The notes: generated by a model from the letters alone, not told the origin. DNA of 64,000 bases from an uncultured Pontibacter sp. (GCA_947499125.1 CANMMP010000006.1:178668-242667), one strand, 5' to 3'; positions 18,225 to 27,730 are shown, counted from the stretch's first letter. A program made the numbers and translations.

Positions 18225-18364
18225 GGCGCAAGTTTAGCGCCAGCGCAACTTGTGGCTAAACATGGCGCCAGTTTGTAACTGCCGTATATAGCAAACTATA
18301 GTTTCGGCAGTTGCAAACTGCCACCATAACTCACCACCAGTTACCGCTTCGCTCAAACTGGCGG
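18225..18364. repeat. Cluster of CAGTTTG-type palindromes
   Basis: At least three related inverted repeats lie here: GGCGCAAGTTTAGCGCC (18225-18241), GGCAGTTGCAAACTGCC (18306-18322), and CCAGTT/AAACTGG with an 11-nt centre (about 18337-18361). A fourth, looser copy (GCCAGTTTGTAACTGCC) lies near 18267-18283. Cores share the AGTTTG/CAAACT word in both orientations. Confidence 0.65.
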
Positions 18365-18400
18365 TATATCGTACTCGTTTAAATTTCTGCAATCGTAAAT

Positions 18401-18502
18401 CATCCCCCTACCCCCTTCAAAGGGGGACTTCATCTGATAACGTAACGCAAACTATAGTTTTACGCATTGTGAGTGTCCCCCTTTGAAGGGGGTAGGGGGA
18501 TG
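18401..18502. repeat. About 100-bp element with 28-bp perfect inverted arms, copy A
   Basis: The left arm 18401-18428 is exactly the reverse complement of the right arm 18475-18502 (ends CATCCCCCTACCCCC / GGGGGTAGGGGGATG). Each arm is itself a hairpin (CCCCCTTCAAAGGGGG). The interior (tgataacgtaacgcaaactatagttttacgca) is also shared with copy B at 24613-24713. Confidence 0.8.
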
Positions 18503-18549
18503 ACAACTCAGGAGATCATACTATAGCTTCAACTATAGCAAATGCCCAA

Positions 18550-18579
18550 TTCCCCTCTTGGGAGGGGTAGGGGTGGGTT
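18550..18579. repeat. G-rich hairpin repeat, single arm
   Basis: TCCCCTCTTGGGAGGGG followed by TAGGGGTGGG. It is a shortened relative of the arms of copy A. Confidence 0.65.
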
Positions 18580-18693
18580 AAACTACACCAGGTCAAACTA
18601 TAACCCCAACTATAAAACAAGACTTTCAGCAAGTATAAATTGTTGGAAGTCTTTTCTTTTTATACCTTGAGCTAAGTATAAACGAAAGATCCC

Positions 18694-19227
18694 GTGTTCC
18701 TGAAAACAGACCAAACCTACCTGCGCGCCCTCGAGCCCACCGACCTCGATTTCCTGTACTCATTAGAAAATGACACGACCGTATGGCATGTGGGCAACAC
18801 GCTTACGCCGTACTCTAAATTTGTGCTGGAGCAGTATTTAGAGAATGCCGCACTGGATATCTATACTGTAAAGCAACTGCGTTTAGTTATCTGCAACTCT
18901 GATAGCCAACCTATAGGCGCTATCGACCTGTATGATTTTGACCCGTTGCACCGACGCGCCGGCATTGGTATAGTTATTACAGCGGAGCACCGCGGCAATG
19001 GCCATGCATCCGATGCTCTGAACCTGCTGCTCGATTACTGTTTTAAAACCCTGCAACTACACCAGGTTTACTGCTCGGTTACCGCTACCAATTTGCCAAG
19101 TATTCATCTGTTTACCAAAGCCGGGTTTGCCAAAGTAGGAGTGCGCAAAGCGTGGTTTCTAACACCCGATGGCTGGGAAGACGTAGTGGAGATGCAGTGC
19201 ATTTGTGATGCAAAACCCAAACTATAG
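18694..19227 (+). CDS. GNAT family N-acetyltransferase
   Basis: The 177-residue protein transfers an acetyl group from acetyl-CoA to an amine. The start is a GTG at 18694. The N-terminus TYLRALEPTDLDFLYSLEND is the RimJ/SpeG-like beginning. The acetyl-CoA loop IGIVITAEHRGNGHASDAL lies near 90, and the last strand ends VRKAWFLTPDGWEDVVEMQCI, close to the SpeG/YjcK pattern. The substrate could be a polyamine, a ribosomal protein or a small amine; the sequence does not decide. The next gene starts one base after its stop, so translational coupling is likely. Confidence 0.85.
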   Translation: MFLKTDQTYLRALEPTDLDFLYSLENDTTVWHVGNTLTPYSKFVLEQYLENAALDIYTVKQLRLVICNSDSQPIGAIDLYDFDPLHRRAGIGIVITAEHRGNGHASDALNLLLDYCFKTLQLHQVYCSVTATNLPSIHLFTKAGFAKVGVRKAWFLTPDGWEDVVEMQCICDAKPKL

Positions 19228-19228
19228 C

Positions 19229-19633
19229 ATGGAGTTTACACCGCCTATTGCAGAACGAGCTACTGACGAGTTAGTAAGAATAGCGAACTATCCCGATAAC
19301 TGGAATCCGGTTGCGGTTGAGCAGGCAAAACAAGAGCTTATATCCAGAAATGTTTCTGTAGATTATCAGCAAAAGAAAACTAAGATCTGGAACCAGTTTT
19401 ATAATAGAAAAAATGAAGCTACGAGCCAGAGAAGGGCGAAAGAGAGCTATAGTTGGCTGGATGTAATTTTTGATTTACCTGAATTCCTGGTTGGAGTACT
19501 ATTCGACTGGAGCCTCAAGAAGGATGGCTATACAAAAAAGCATAAACAGCGAAAGTACATACTTTCAGCTTTGGTACTCTTGATTGTTGTACTTTATGTT
19601 TGGGTTCAGCTTTATAAAAAGTTCAACTATTAA
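19229..19633 (+). CDS. Small single-pass membrane protein, unknown function
   Basis: A 134-residue protein from the ATG at 19229, one base beyond the stop of the GNAT gene. In-frame starts at 19205 and 19208 would overlap that gene. The N-terminal 45 residues (ATDELVRIANYPDNWNPVAVEQAKQELISRN) form a helix-turn-helix-like pair seen at the start of many short Bacteroidota proteins. A basic linker follows, and a C-terminal hydrophobic helix about 113-129 (ILSALVLLIVVLYVWVQL) ends in KKFNY. It is likely a tail-anchored inner-membrane protein. No function is assigned. Confidence 0.6.
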   Translation: MEFTPPIAERATDELVRIANYPDNWNPVAVEQAKQELISRNVSVDYQQKKTKIWNQFYNRKNEATSQRRAKESYSWLDVIFDLPEFLVGVLFDWSLKKDGYTKKHKQRKYILSALVLLIVVLYVWVQLYKKFNY

Positions 19634-19858
19634 CAATTCATCCATCCAGCCATCAAAACCTACCTGTTCTGTCATAGTCAGTTAGCCCCATAAACTATAA
19701 ATAGTATATCTGCTATACCTTATCGGTAAATATGGCAGATAACCTTTGTCGCAATAATTATGGTATTGTTTTAGTGCAGAACATTAGAAATATCGGAAAA
19801 ACCCCTATTTTTGACGATATTGCGAACAGAAGATTTCATTTTAGCATAACCGACACAG

Positions 19859-22800
19859 ATGTTTGATTTTTTCGGTAAAACCGTTGCGAAACTATTCGGA
19901 ACCAAGTCCGACAAAGATATAAAGGAGGTAATACCCTATGTATCTAAAGTTAATGAAGAATACGCCAAACTGGCTAACCTGACAGACGACCAGCTCCGCC
20001 AGAAAACTATAGAAATTAAAGGCATCATTAATGAGCGCCTGAAGTCGATCGATGAAAAGATCGGGGCCCTGCACAAACGCGTAGCCGATGAGACCGAGCT
20101 GAACATTGTGCAGAAAGAAGCCATCTTCGCAGAAATTGACGAGCTGGAAAAACAGCGCAACAAGGACCTGGAAGTAGTGCTGATGGAAGTGCTGCCTGTA
20201 GGTTTTGCCGTTGTAAAAGAAACTGCCCGTCGCTGGAAAGAGAATGGCCAACTGGTAGTAACTGCTACCGAAATGGACCGCGAGCTTTCTGGCCGTAAGC
20301 CAAATGTACAGCTCGATGGCGATAAAGCTATCTGGGCAAACAGATGGATAGCTGCCGGCAACGAAATTACGTGGGACATGCTACACTACGATGTGCAGTT
20401 GATAGGTGGTATTGTGCTGCACCAGGGTAAAATTGCTGAGATGGCCACAGGTGAAGGTAAAACGCTGGTAGCAACCCTGCCCGCTTACCTCAATGCTTTG
20501 TCTGGACGTGGTGTTCACGTGGTAACCGTTAACGATTACCTTGCCCGTCGTGACTCGGAGTGGATGGCGCCGTTGTTTGAGTTCCATGGTATAACCATAG
20601 ACTGTATAGACAAGCACCAGCCAAATTCGGAGCAACGCCGTTTAGCCTACCGTGCCGACATTACCTACGGTACTAACAACGAGTTCGGTTTTGACTACCT
20701 GCGCGACAACATGAGCCGAGAGCCAAAAGACCTGGTACAGCGCAAGCACCATTATGCCATGGTCGATGAGGTTGACTCCGTGTTAATTGACGATGCCCGT
20801 ACACCGCTTATCATTTCTGGTCCGGTTCCGCGTGGCGATGTGCATGAGTTTCATTTGCTGAAGCCGCGTATTGCCATGCTGGTTGATGCGCAACGTAAAG
20901 TAGTAACCAACTTCCTGACAGAGGCCAAGCGCCTTATAAAAGAAGGAAATACACAAGAAGGCGGTTTAGCCTTGTTCCGTGCATACCGTGGTCTGCCAAA
21001 GAGCAAGCCGCTTATTAAATTCCTGAGCGAGACCGGTAACCGTGCCATTATGCAGAAAGTGGAGAACCACTACCTGCAGGACAATTCCCGCATGATGCCG
21101 GAAGCTGATGCGCCGCTATACTTTACCATCGACGAAAAGCATAACCAGATAGAGCTGACGGAACAAGGCGTTGACCTGATCACAGGACAAGGCGAAGATC
21201 CGAACTTCTTTATCATGCCGGATATTGGTATGGAGATAGCCGAGATCGAGAATAACAATTCCATCTCGCACGAAGATCAGCTGCACGCCAAAGAGAAACT
21301 GATCGCTGATTTCCAGGAGAAGTCGAAGCGTATCCATACTATTAACCAGTTGCTTAAGGCTTATACTTTATTTGAGAAAGATACCGAGTACATCGTTACG
21401 CCTGATAATAAAGTAAAGATAGTAGATGAGCAGACTGGCCGTGTAATGGAAGGTCGCCGTTATTCTGACGGTTTGCACCAGGCCATTGAAGCGAAAGAGA
21501 ACGTGAAGGTAGAAGATGCCACACAGACTTACGCTACGGTTACGCTACAGAACTACTTCCGTATGTACCACAAGCTTTCGGGTATGACGGGTACTGCCGA
21601 AACAGAAGCAGGCGAGTTCTGGGACATATATAAACTGGATGTGGTAGTTATACCTACCAACCGCCCGATTGCCCGAAAAGACGAACACGACAAAGTATAT
21701 AAAACCGTTCGTGAAAAGTATAACGCCGTTGCAGACGAGATTGTACAACTAACAGAAGCCGGACGCCCGGTGCTGGTAGGTACAACTTCAGTTGAGATAT
21801 CGGAGTTGCTGAGCCGTATGCTGACGCTGCGCAAAATAAAGCACCAGGTACTGAACGCTAAAATGCACCAGAAAGAAGCCGAAGTTGTGGCAGAAGCTGG
21901 TAAGCCAGGCACCGTAACTATAGCTACCAACATGGCCGGTCGCGGTACCGACATTAAGCTAACCGCAGAGTCGAAGTCATCAGGTGGTCTGGCCATTATT
22001 GGTACAGAACGCCACGAGTCGCGCCGCGTTGACCGCCAGTTGCGTGGTCGTGCCGGTCGCCAGGGTGACCCGGGTTCTTCGCAGTTCTTTGTGAGTTTGG
22101 AAGATAACCTGATGCGCCTGTTTGGTTCGGATAGAATAGCCCGCCTGATGGACCGTATGGGCCTAGAGGAAGGTGAGGTTATCCAACACTCGATGATCAC
22201 GAACTCTATTGAGCGTGCGCAGAAGAAAGTGGAAGAAAACAACTTCGGACAGCGTAAGCGTTTGCTGGAGTACGATGACGTGATGAACGCACAGCGTGAA
22301 GTGGTATACAAACGCCGCAGAAACGCCCTGTATGGCGAGCGCCTGGAGTTGGATATCTGGAACATGATCTATGATATCAGCGAAGATGTGATCGTAAGCT
22401 ATAAAAACATCAACGATTACGATAGCTTCCAGCTGCATGTGCTACGTGTATTCGGTATCGAGTCGGCTATTTCAGAAGAGGAGTTTAAGACAGGTAATGC
22501 AAACCAGTTGGCCGAGCGTTTATACAACGAAGCGCTTAACCATTACCTGAACCGTAATAAACAGATCGCTGCGCAGGCATACCCTATCATCTCTGACATC
22601 CACCAGAACCGTGGACCGATGATCGAGAACGTAGCCGTACCGTTTACAGATGGTAAGCGCCAGTTAGCTGCCGTAGCCAACCTGACCAAAACATTCGAAA
22701 GCAAAGGGCTTGAGCTGATCCGTACTATGGAGAAGCTGATCACCCTTGGAACTATAGACCAGGCCTGGACCGACCACCTGCGCCAGATGGACGACCTGAA

Positions 22801-23230
22801 GCAGAGTGTGCAGAACGCTGTATACGAGCAGAAAGACCCATTGTTGATCTACAAGTTCGAGTCTTTTGAGCTGTTTAAGCGCATGATCGGTAAAGTGAAC
22901 GAAGAAACGATCGCTTTCCTTTTCCACGCCTTTATACCGGTGCAAGCGCCAGAGCAGGTACAGGAGCCACGTCCGCAGCAAATGCCGAAACCACCTGTAT
23001 TAAAAGAGCAGAAGCAGGAAGTGCACTCGTCGCTGGAGAACCAGAGCGGACAAACTTCGGCGCCGGCTCCCGCACCCGAAAAAGTAATGCCGGCCCACTC
23101 GCAGAAAGTGGCAGGCCGCAACGACCGGGTTAGCGTGCAGTACATGGATGGCCGCGTTGTAAAAGACGTGAAGTATAAAACCGTAGAAGACGACTTGTTG
23201 CACAACCGTTGTGTAATTATCGAAGACTAA
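19859..23230 (+). CDS. secA: Preprotein translocase ATPase SecA
   Basis: The 1123-residue motor pushes preproteins through Sec[20 protein letters not shown] near 195 is Walker [22 protein letters not shown] is Walker B plus the DEAD-type segment; [20 protein letters not shown] near 730 is helicase motif VI. It is about 220 residues longer than E. coli SecA. Much of the extra sequence lies about 325-415, after [11 protein letters not shown], an insertion usual in Bacteroidota. The tail after about 1020 is a Pro/Gln linker ending NRCVIIED, and the C-terminal CxCxSG zinc motif is absent, so any SecB-type contact is not through it. A likely -7 element TATTTTTG is at 19806-19813. Confidence 0.97.
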   Translation: MFDFFGKTVAKLFGTKSDKDIKEVIPYVSKVNEEYAKLANLTDDQLRQKTIEIKGIINERLKSIDEKIGALHKRVADETELNIVQKEAIFAEIDELEKQRNKDLEVVLMEVLPVGFAVVKETARRWKENGQLVVTATEMDRELSGRKPNVQLDGDKAIWANRWIAAGNEITWDMLHYDVQLIGGIVLHQGKIAEMATGEGKTLVATLPAYLNALSGRGVHVVTVNDYLARRDSEWMAPLFEFHGITIDCIDKHQPNSEQRRLAYRADITYGTNNEFGFDYLRDNMSREPKDLVQRKHHYAMVDEVDSVLIDDARTPLIISGPVPRGDVHEFHLLKPRIAMLVDAQRKVVTNFLTEAKRLIKEGNTQEGGLALFRAYRGLPKSKPLIKFLSETGNRAIMQKVENHYLQDNSRMMPEADAPLYFTIDEKHNQIELTEQGVDLITGQGEDPNFFIMPDIGMEIAEIENNNSISHEDQLHAKEKLIADFQEKSKRIHTINQLLKAYTLFEKDTEYIVTPDNKVKIVDEQTGRVMEGRRYSDGLHQAIEAKENVKVEDATQTYATVTLQNYFRMYHKLSGMTGTAETEAGEFWDIYKLDVVVIPTNRPIARKDEHDKVYKTVREKYNAVADEIVQLTEAGRPVLVGTTSVEISELLSRMLTLRKIKHQVLNAKMHQKEAEVVAEAGKPGTVTIATNMAGRGTDIKLTAESKSSGGLAIIGTERHESRRVDRQLRGRAGRQGDPGSSQFFVSLEDNLMRLFGSDRIARLMDRMGLEEGEVIQHSMITNSIERAQKKVEENNFGQRKRLLEYDDVMNAQREVVYKRRRNALYGERLELDIWNMIYDISEDVIVSYKNINDYDSFQLHVLRVFGIESAISEEEFKTGNANQLAERLYNEALNHYLNRNKQIAAQAYPIISDIHQNRGPMIENVAVPFTDGKRQLAAVANLTKTFESKGLELIRTMEKLITLGTIDQAWTDHLRQMDDLKQSVQNAVYEQKDPLLIYKFESFELFKRMIGKVNEETIAFLFHAFIPVQAPEQVQEPRPQQMPKPPVLKEQKQEVHSSLENQSGQTSAPAPAPEKVMPAHSQKVAGRNDRVSVQYMDGRVVKDVKYKTVEDDLLHNRCVIIED

Positions 23231-23237
23231 TAAAACC

Positions 23238-23268
23238 GCAGCCACTAACTAAACTTAGTGGCTGCTTT
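23238..23268 (+). terminator. secA terminator
   Basis: GCAGCCACTAA (23238-23248) pairs perfectly with TTAGTGGCTGC (23255-23265), followed by TTT, 8 bp after the secA stop. Confidence 0.8.
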
Positions 23269-23337
23269 ATGTTTAAACTATAATTTGAGGTGACATTTGG
23301 GAAAGCCTTTTGTCCTTCATCTTTTGTCTCAGAAACT

Positions 23338-24006
23338 ATGGCAGCTAAAAATCTTGCCTCTTATATCGACCACACTATATTAAAGCCTGAAACTACAGAA
23401 GCGCAGGTTTTACAGATATGTGATGAAGCCAAACAGTATAATTTTGCAGCCGTGTGCGTGCCGCCAAGCTATGTACAGGTTTCGAAAGAACGTTTGCAGG
23501 GCACTGCTGTAAATGTGGCAACAGTAGTTGGTTTTCCGTTAGGCTACAATCACCCGAAAGTTAAGTTCCTGGAAACTCACCAGGCCATTGCCGACGGAGC
23601 CAACGAGATAGATGTAGTGATAAATGTTTCGGCATTTAAATCGGGGAAGTATAGCGACGTAGAAAATGAGCTGAGTGAGCTGGCTAAGTTCTGCCACCTG
23701 AAAGAGGCGAAACTGAAAGTAATACTTGAAACAGCTTTGCTTAGCGATGACGAAATAGTAAAAGCCTGTGAACTATGCACGAACGCCGGCGTGGATTACG
23801 TTAAAACATCAACCGGCTTCTCTTCTGGAGGTGCTACCGTAGCGCACATCGAACTCATGCGCCGTGTATTGCCAGACCATATCAAAATTAAAGCGTCAGG
23901 AGGCATCCGAACATTCGAAGATGCGCAGGCGTTAGTGAAGGCGGGCGCCGACAGGTTAGGTTGCTCAGCCAGTATCCAAATTGTTACCCATGAACAGAAT
24001 AGTTAA
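23338..24006 (+). CDS. deoC: Deoxyribose-phosphate aldolase
   Basis: The 222-residue class I aldolase cleaves 2-deoxyribose 5-phosphate to acetaldehyde and glyceraldehyde 3-phosphate in nucleoside catabolism. The chosen start at 23338 gives MAAKNLASYIDHTILKPETT, the standard N-terminus; a GTG at 23290 is less likely. DYVKTSTGFSSGGAT near 152 contains the Schiff-base lysine, IKASGGIRTFEDA near 185 the second conserved lysine, and EIDVVINVSAFKSG the TIM-barrel strand. The last 17 bases overlap the next gene. Confidence 0.96.
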   Translation: MAAKNLASYIDHTILKPETTEAQVLQICDEAKQYNFAAVCVPPSYVQVSKERLQGTAVNVATVVGFPLGYNHPKVKFLETHQAIADGANEIDVVINVSAFKSGKYSDVENELSELAKFCHLKEAKLKVILETALLSDDEIVKACELCTNAGVDYVKTSTGFSSGGATVAHIELMRRVLPDHIKIKASGGIRTFEDAQALVKAGADRLGCSASIQIVTHEQNS

Positions 24007-24487
24007 TCTTATACTTGTGTTTGTAGTGGTGGTGGCTTCGGCCTGCTCGCCATCTGCCGGCAAAAGTCCTTCTGATACACGAACTGCTAAAACGAAAGTA
24101 TCCGAAGACCTGAGCCAGTACCGCCCGACCTATAATGTGCCTGATGAAAATGCACCTGTAGCACGTGTAGAGCCAACGAACCATGTAAACCGCAAAGTGG
24201 CTGTTTTGATGGATACGGTTGCCAGCGTGAACAAGAACATTAAATACGCACAGGGTTATCGCATTTTAGCTTATAATGGCTCAGAAAGACAAACTGTGAT
24301 GGACCTGCGTAAATCTATTGCCCGCCGTGTGCCCGAAGTAAAAGATTACCTGACCTATAACCAACCAAATTTTAGGCTGAAAGTAGGCGATTTCTTTAAC
24401 AGGGTAGAGGCACAGCAGGTACTAAACCAGATATCGGACCTTATCCCGAATGCCCAGATCGTACAGGACCAGATCAATATTAAGTAA
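23990..24487 (+). CDS. SPOR domain lipoprotein
   Basis: A 165-residue protein from the ATG at 23990, inside the end of deoC. The N-terminus MNRIVNLILVFVVVVASAC is a lipoprotein signal with cysteine 19 as the lipid attachment site. Residues about 85-160 form a SPOR-like fold: YAQGYRILAYNGSERQTVMDLRKSIARRVPEVK, then LKVGDFFNRVEAQQVLNQIS. SPOR domains bind glycan strands stripped of stem peptides at division sites. Overlap with deoC implies co-translation but no obvious shared pathway. Which leaflet or membrane it faces is not determined here. Confidence 0.82.
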   Translation: MNRIVNLILVFVVVVASACSPSAGKSPSDTRTAKTKVSEDLSQYRPTYNVPDENAPVARVEPTNHVNRKVAVLMDTVASVNKNIKYAQGYRILAYNGSERQTVMDLRKSIARRVPEVKDYLTYNQPNFRLKVGDFFNRVEAQQVLNQISDLIPNAQIVQDQINIK

Positions 24488-24612
24488 AGATCAATCTTAT
24501 AAACTATAAAAGAGACGTTGCGGCCACACAGGTTCGCAACGTTTTTTATTTTTGCTACCTTTAGTTGGGGAAAGATAACAACAAGCCGCAAGAGTTTCCT
24601 GCAATTGTAAAT

Positions 24613-24713
24613 CATCCCCCTACCCCCTTCAAAGGGGGACTGTTCAGATAACGTAAAACTATAGTTGGATTACGCACTGCGAGTGGTCCCCCTTGGAAGG
24701 GGGTAGGGGGATG
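24613..24713. repeat. About 100-bp element with 28-bp inverted arms, copy B
   Basis: Left arm 24613-24640 and right arm 24686-24713 are inverted with one mismatch. The interior (gataacgtaaaactatagt...tacgcactgcgagtg) and the left flank (ctgcaattgtaaat) match copy A at 18401-18502. Confidence 0.8.
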
Positions 24714-24759
24714 ATAACCCAAGAAAGCAAACTATAAAACTATAGTTTCAACCTTGCTC

Positions 24760-24894
24760 TTCGGGATTTGTAATCCCGAAGCACTTACTAAAAGGATTTG
24801 CAATCCGACTTTTAACCATAGTTTAACAAATGGCAAAGTATAGAATAGGATTATAAATCCTGATGTTAACTTACTTCCGGATTGCAAATCCGAA
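24760..24894. repeat. Cluster of four GGATTTGCAATCC-type palindromes
   Basis: TTCGGGATTTGTAATCCCGAA (24760-24780), GGATTTGCAATCC (24794-24806), AGGATTATAAATCCT (24847-24861) and TTCCGGATTGCAAATCCGAA (24875-24894). Cores occur in both orientations, and outer base pairs change together on both sides. Confidence 0.75.
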
Positions 24895-24926
24895 AGAGAT
24901 ATAGAGATAATAAAAGAGGGGTAAAT

Positions 24927-24956
24927 TCCCCTCTAGGGAGGGGTAGGGGTGGGTTT
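24927..24956. repeat. G-rich hairpin repeat, single arm
   Basis: TCCCCTCTAGGGAGGGG followed by TAGGGGTGGG, ending 27 bp before the ATG of the M20 gene. It would sit in its untranslated leader or promoter. Confidence 0.6.
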
Positions 24957-24983
24957 TACATCATCCCAATAAGAACAGAACAC

Positions 24984-26177
24984 ATGAACACAGCAGATAA
25001 AATAAAAGAACTGGCAAAAGTGTATGCCCCTGACACGGTGCATGTGCGCCGCCACATACATGCCAATCCCGAACTGAGTTTTGAAGAACATAACACCGCT
25101 GCCTTTGTAAAACAGGCCCTGAAAACCTACGGCATCGCTGCTGAAACCATGGCTGGGACTGGTGTAGTTGCTTTGATAAAAGGACGTGATCCTGAAAAGA
25201 AAACCATAGCCCTGCGTGCCGACCTGGATGCTTTGCCTATAGTAGAAGCCAATGAAGTAGACTATAGATCGAAAAATGAAGGGGTGATGCATGCCTGCGG
25301 ACATGATGTGCATACGGCATCGTTGCTGGGTGCTGCGCGTATTTTGCAGGAATTGCGCGACGCGTTTGAGGGAACTATAAAACTGGTGTTTCAGCCGGGC
25401 GAGGAGAAGTTTCCGGGTGGAGCGTCTATCATGATAAAAGAAGGTGTGCTGCAAAATCCGGCACCTGAAAGTATAATTGGTCAGCATGTTTTCCCGTTGT
25501 TGCCAGCCGGTAAGGTGGGTTTCCGGGAAGGAATGTATATGGCCAGTGCCGACGAGATCTATATAACCGTGAAAGGAAAAGGTGGTCATGCGGCCATGCC
25601 TGAAATGAACATCGACCCAGTGCTTATCTCATCACACCTTATAGTTGCGTTGCAACAGATCGTGAGCCGCCATGCCAGCCCTAAAGTGCCTAGCGTTCTT
25701 TCGTTTGGTAAGATAGAGGCCAAAGGCGCAACCAATGTAATTCCGAACGAAGTGAAGATAGAAGGCACTTTCCGGACGATGAATGAAGTATGGCGCAAAG
25801 AGGCACACCAGAAAATCAAGAAACTGGCCGAAGGCCTATGCGAAAGCATGGGTGGTAGCTGCGATATCGACATCAAACATGGGTATCCGTTTCTGCAGAA
25901 TAACCCGGAACTGACGGCAAAAGCCCGCGCTGCTGCAGAGCTATACTTAGGCGAAGAAAATGTAGTAAACCTTGACCTGTGGATGGGTGCCGAAGATTTT
26001 GCTTACTACTCGCAGGAAGTGCCTGCCTGTTTTTACCGATTGGGTACCCGCAACGAGGAACGTGGTATTATATCGGGTGTGCATACCCCAACCTTCGATA
26101 TAGATGAAACGGCCCTGGAAACAAGTATAGGTTTGATGGCTTTTATAGCTCTCGAGGAGTTGAACGCTTCGGTATAG
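24984..26177 (+). CDS. M20 family amidohydrolase (M20D, hippurate/IAA-amino acid hydrolase type)
   Basis: The 397-residue cytoplasmic metallo-amidase starts at the ATG at 24984; an upstream in-frame start would lie in repeat DNA. RRHIHANPELSFEEHNTAAF near 24 and ALRADLDALPI near 80 are M20D signatures. Metal ligands are in MHACGHDVHTASLLG near 103 (CGHD-H) and FQPGEEKFPGGASIMI near 135. GKGGHAAMPEMNIDPV begins the dimerisation domain, and LWMGAEDFAYYSQEVP near 340 carries the last ligand. The family removes N-acyl groups from amino acids or conjugates; the physiological substrate is not evident. Confidence 0.92.
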   Translation: MNTADKIKELAKVYAPDTVHVRRHIHANPELSFEEHNTAAFVKQALKTYGIAAETMAGTGVVALIKGRDPEKKTIALRADLDALPIVEANEVDYRSKNEGVMHACGHDVHTASLLGAARILQELRDAFEGTIKLVFQPGEEKFPGGASIMIKEGVLQNPAPESIIGQHVFPLLPAGKVGFREGMYMASADEIYITVKGKGGHAAMPEMNIDPVLISSHLIVALQQIVSRHASPKVPSVLSFGKIEAKGATNVIPNEVKIEGTFRTMNEVWRKEAHQKIKKLAEGLCESMGGSCDIDIKHGYPFLQNNPELTAKARAAAELYLGEENVVNLDLWMGAEDFAYYSQEVPACFYRLGTRNEERGIISGVHTPTFDIDETALETSIGLMAFIALEELNASV

Positions 26178-26228
26178 TTTAGAATGTCCGGGTATTTTAC
26201 AGTTTTATACTTTAACTGCTGCTAACTT

Positions 26229-27008
26229 ATGAAAAAGCTATACTTTATACTTCTGCTTTTGCTCCCGGGGCTGACTCAGGCACAAAGCAAGTTCAGTTTG
26301 CCTACTTCGCTGTGGCCGGAACTTCAGTTTAACTACGGAGTCGGGGAAGATGGTATGCTGTTTCTGCACAACCAATATCGCATCAGCACCGATAGTCGTT
26401 ATAATGGTATCGGAGATGCAGCTGAACGGATTGAAGTAAGCCTGGGCTACGAGCATACTTTTTCAGATCATTGGCGAGGTGGGGCTGTTTACCGCTATGC
26501 CAAGGAAGATTTCCCGACAACCAATTTTTATGGTTTGTTCGTGCGGCATAACGGCGAAGTAAAAGGCTTATACTTTAACAAGCAGCTTATGGTCGAGTAC
26601 ACGGCTCAGCAAGGTCGCGAAGCTTATGGCAGAACAAGGTTAATGGTAGAACTGGGCAAACGCTTACCACTCGGGAACAAATTTATCTCACCAGGTATAA
26701 GCTACGAGGCCATGCTGTTATCTGAGTTTGGGAGCGACGACGATATAGATGAAAAGAAAAGGGTAGTGGACCGCACTCGCCTGCGCCTCAGCCTGAACTA
26801 CGAACTAACCGAAAAGCTGCGCATTAATCCCTACTTTATGCGGCAAACCGACCGCTACTATGTTATTGTGCCTCCTGAGTATGATGAAGACGGCCTGCTT
26901 CTGAAAGATAGCTACACAACCAAGCGTAACCGCATCACCCCGGTAATCGGACTGGAACTGAAGTATACTATAAACCGCACTCCCGAAACTGCCAGTTTTA
27001 CTTACTAA
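26229..27008 (+). CDS. DUF2490 outer-membrane-type protein
   Basis: The 259-residue protein has a signal peptide 1-20 (ending LTQAQS). The rest alternates amphipathic strands with aromatic residues at strand ends (FSLPTSLWPELQFNYGV, ERIEVSLGYEHTFSDHWRGG, LRINPYFMRQTDRYY) and closes with LELKYTIN. This is the DUF2490 pattern, predicted to form an outer-membrane beta barrel of unknown transport or structural role. It lies 51 bp after the M20 gene on the same strand, so co-transcription is possible. No substrate is suggested. Confidence 0.82.
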   Translation: MKKLYFILLLLLPGLTQAQSKFSLPTSLWPELQFNYGVGEDGMLFLHNQYRISTDSRYNGIGDAAERIEVSLGYEHTFSDHWRGGAVYRYAKEDFPTTNFYGLFVRHNGEVKGLYFNKQLMVEYTAQQGREAYGRTRLMVELGKRLPLGNKFISPGISYEAMLLSEFGSDDDIDEKKRVVDRTRLRLSLNYELTEKLRINPYFMRQTDRYYVIVPPEYDEDGLLLKDSYTTKRNRITPVIGLELKYTINRTPETASFTY

Positions 27009-27164
27009 GCTATAGGTAACTGTAAAATAGTCAGCCTGTTAAGTGATTGTTGTGTTTCAGGAATGACAATATTTCATGAATCTGAAGGATAATTCTGTTG
27101 GCATGCTTTTTACTGAAATATAAGTGTAAGTTTAAAACAAACACTTATAAAAAGGAGATTAACT

Positions 27165-27680
27165 ATGGCACTTAACAGATATACAGGCATGGAAAATAAC
27201 ATGCCCCAATCATTCAGTTCGATGTTGGACAGGTTCTTTAATGAGTCTGTAAACACCAAAGGCTTAAGCAGCTTTACACCGCACGTAGATGCCTGTGAAA
27301 CAGACAAAGGCTATGAGATTGAAGTAGCTCTGCCGGGTATCAGAAAAGAAGACGTTGCAATTGATTACCAGGAAGGCCGACTGAGCATTTCGGGAGAGCG
27401 CAGATTTGAGAAGAGTGAAGGCGACGGCCGCCGTTACCAGATGCTGGAAACACAGTATGGTAGCTTTAACCGCACCTTCTACCTGCCAGATAACGTGAAC
27501 CCAGACCAGATCAAGGCTAAACTGGAAGACGGTATACTACACGTAACTGTACCGAAAGATGTACAGAAAACGATGAAACGCCAGATCAGCATTGCGTCCG
27601 GCAGCGAGCAGAACGATAAAGAAAATGCTAAAAATAAAAAGGTGAAATCAGCTGAAAACGGTAAAGCCGTAGAAGCTTAA
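27165..27680 (+). CDS. Hsp20/alpha-crystallin small heat-shock protein
   Basis: The 171-residue ATP-independent holdase binds unfolding proteins. The alpha-crystallin domain covers about 40-135: FTPHVDACETDKGYEIEVALPGIRKEDV at its start and the conserved A-x-L-x-x-G-I-L motif as AKLEDGILHVTVPK near 118. The N-terminus holds the oligomerisation arm, and the tail is Lys/Asn-rich. A strong Shine-Dalgarno (AAAGGAGA) precedes the ATG, which is rare among its neighbours and suggests high translation. A good terminator follows at 27695-27730. Confidence 0.95.
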   Translation: MALNRYTGMENNMPQSFSSMLDRFFNESVNTKGLSSFTPHVDACETDKGYEIEVALPGIRKEDVAIDYQEGRLSISGERRFEKSEGDGRRYQMLETQYGSFNRTFYLPDNVNPDQIKAKLEDGILHVTVPKDVQKTMKRQISIASGSEQNDKENAKNKKVKSAENGKAVEA

Positions 27681-27694
27681 TTTATACCTGACCA

Positions 27695-27730
27695 CAAAAA
27701 AGAGGCTGAAAATTTTTGGCCTCTTTTTTG
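27695..27730 (+). terminator. hsp20 terminator
   Basis: AAAAAAGAGGC and GCCTCTTTTTT form an 11-bp stem 15 bp after the stop, ending in a T run. Confidence 0.85.

Noticed and set aside
21553-22365. Open frame of 270 codons on the minus strand inside secA
   Set aside because: It lies fully within a conserved gene, its translation is Ser/Arg/Cys-rich with no recognisable domain, and it is a shadow of secA codon use.
24760-24894. CRISPR-like or operator array
   Set aside because: Four units of differing arm sequence with variable spacing and no regulator nearby; better described as small palindromic repeats.
24933-25589. Open frame of 218 codons on the minus strand at the M20 gene
   Set aside because: Overlaps the conserved N-terminal half of the amidohydrolase, including its metal-binding motif; no homology features.
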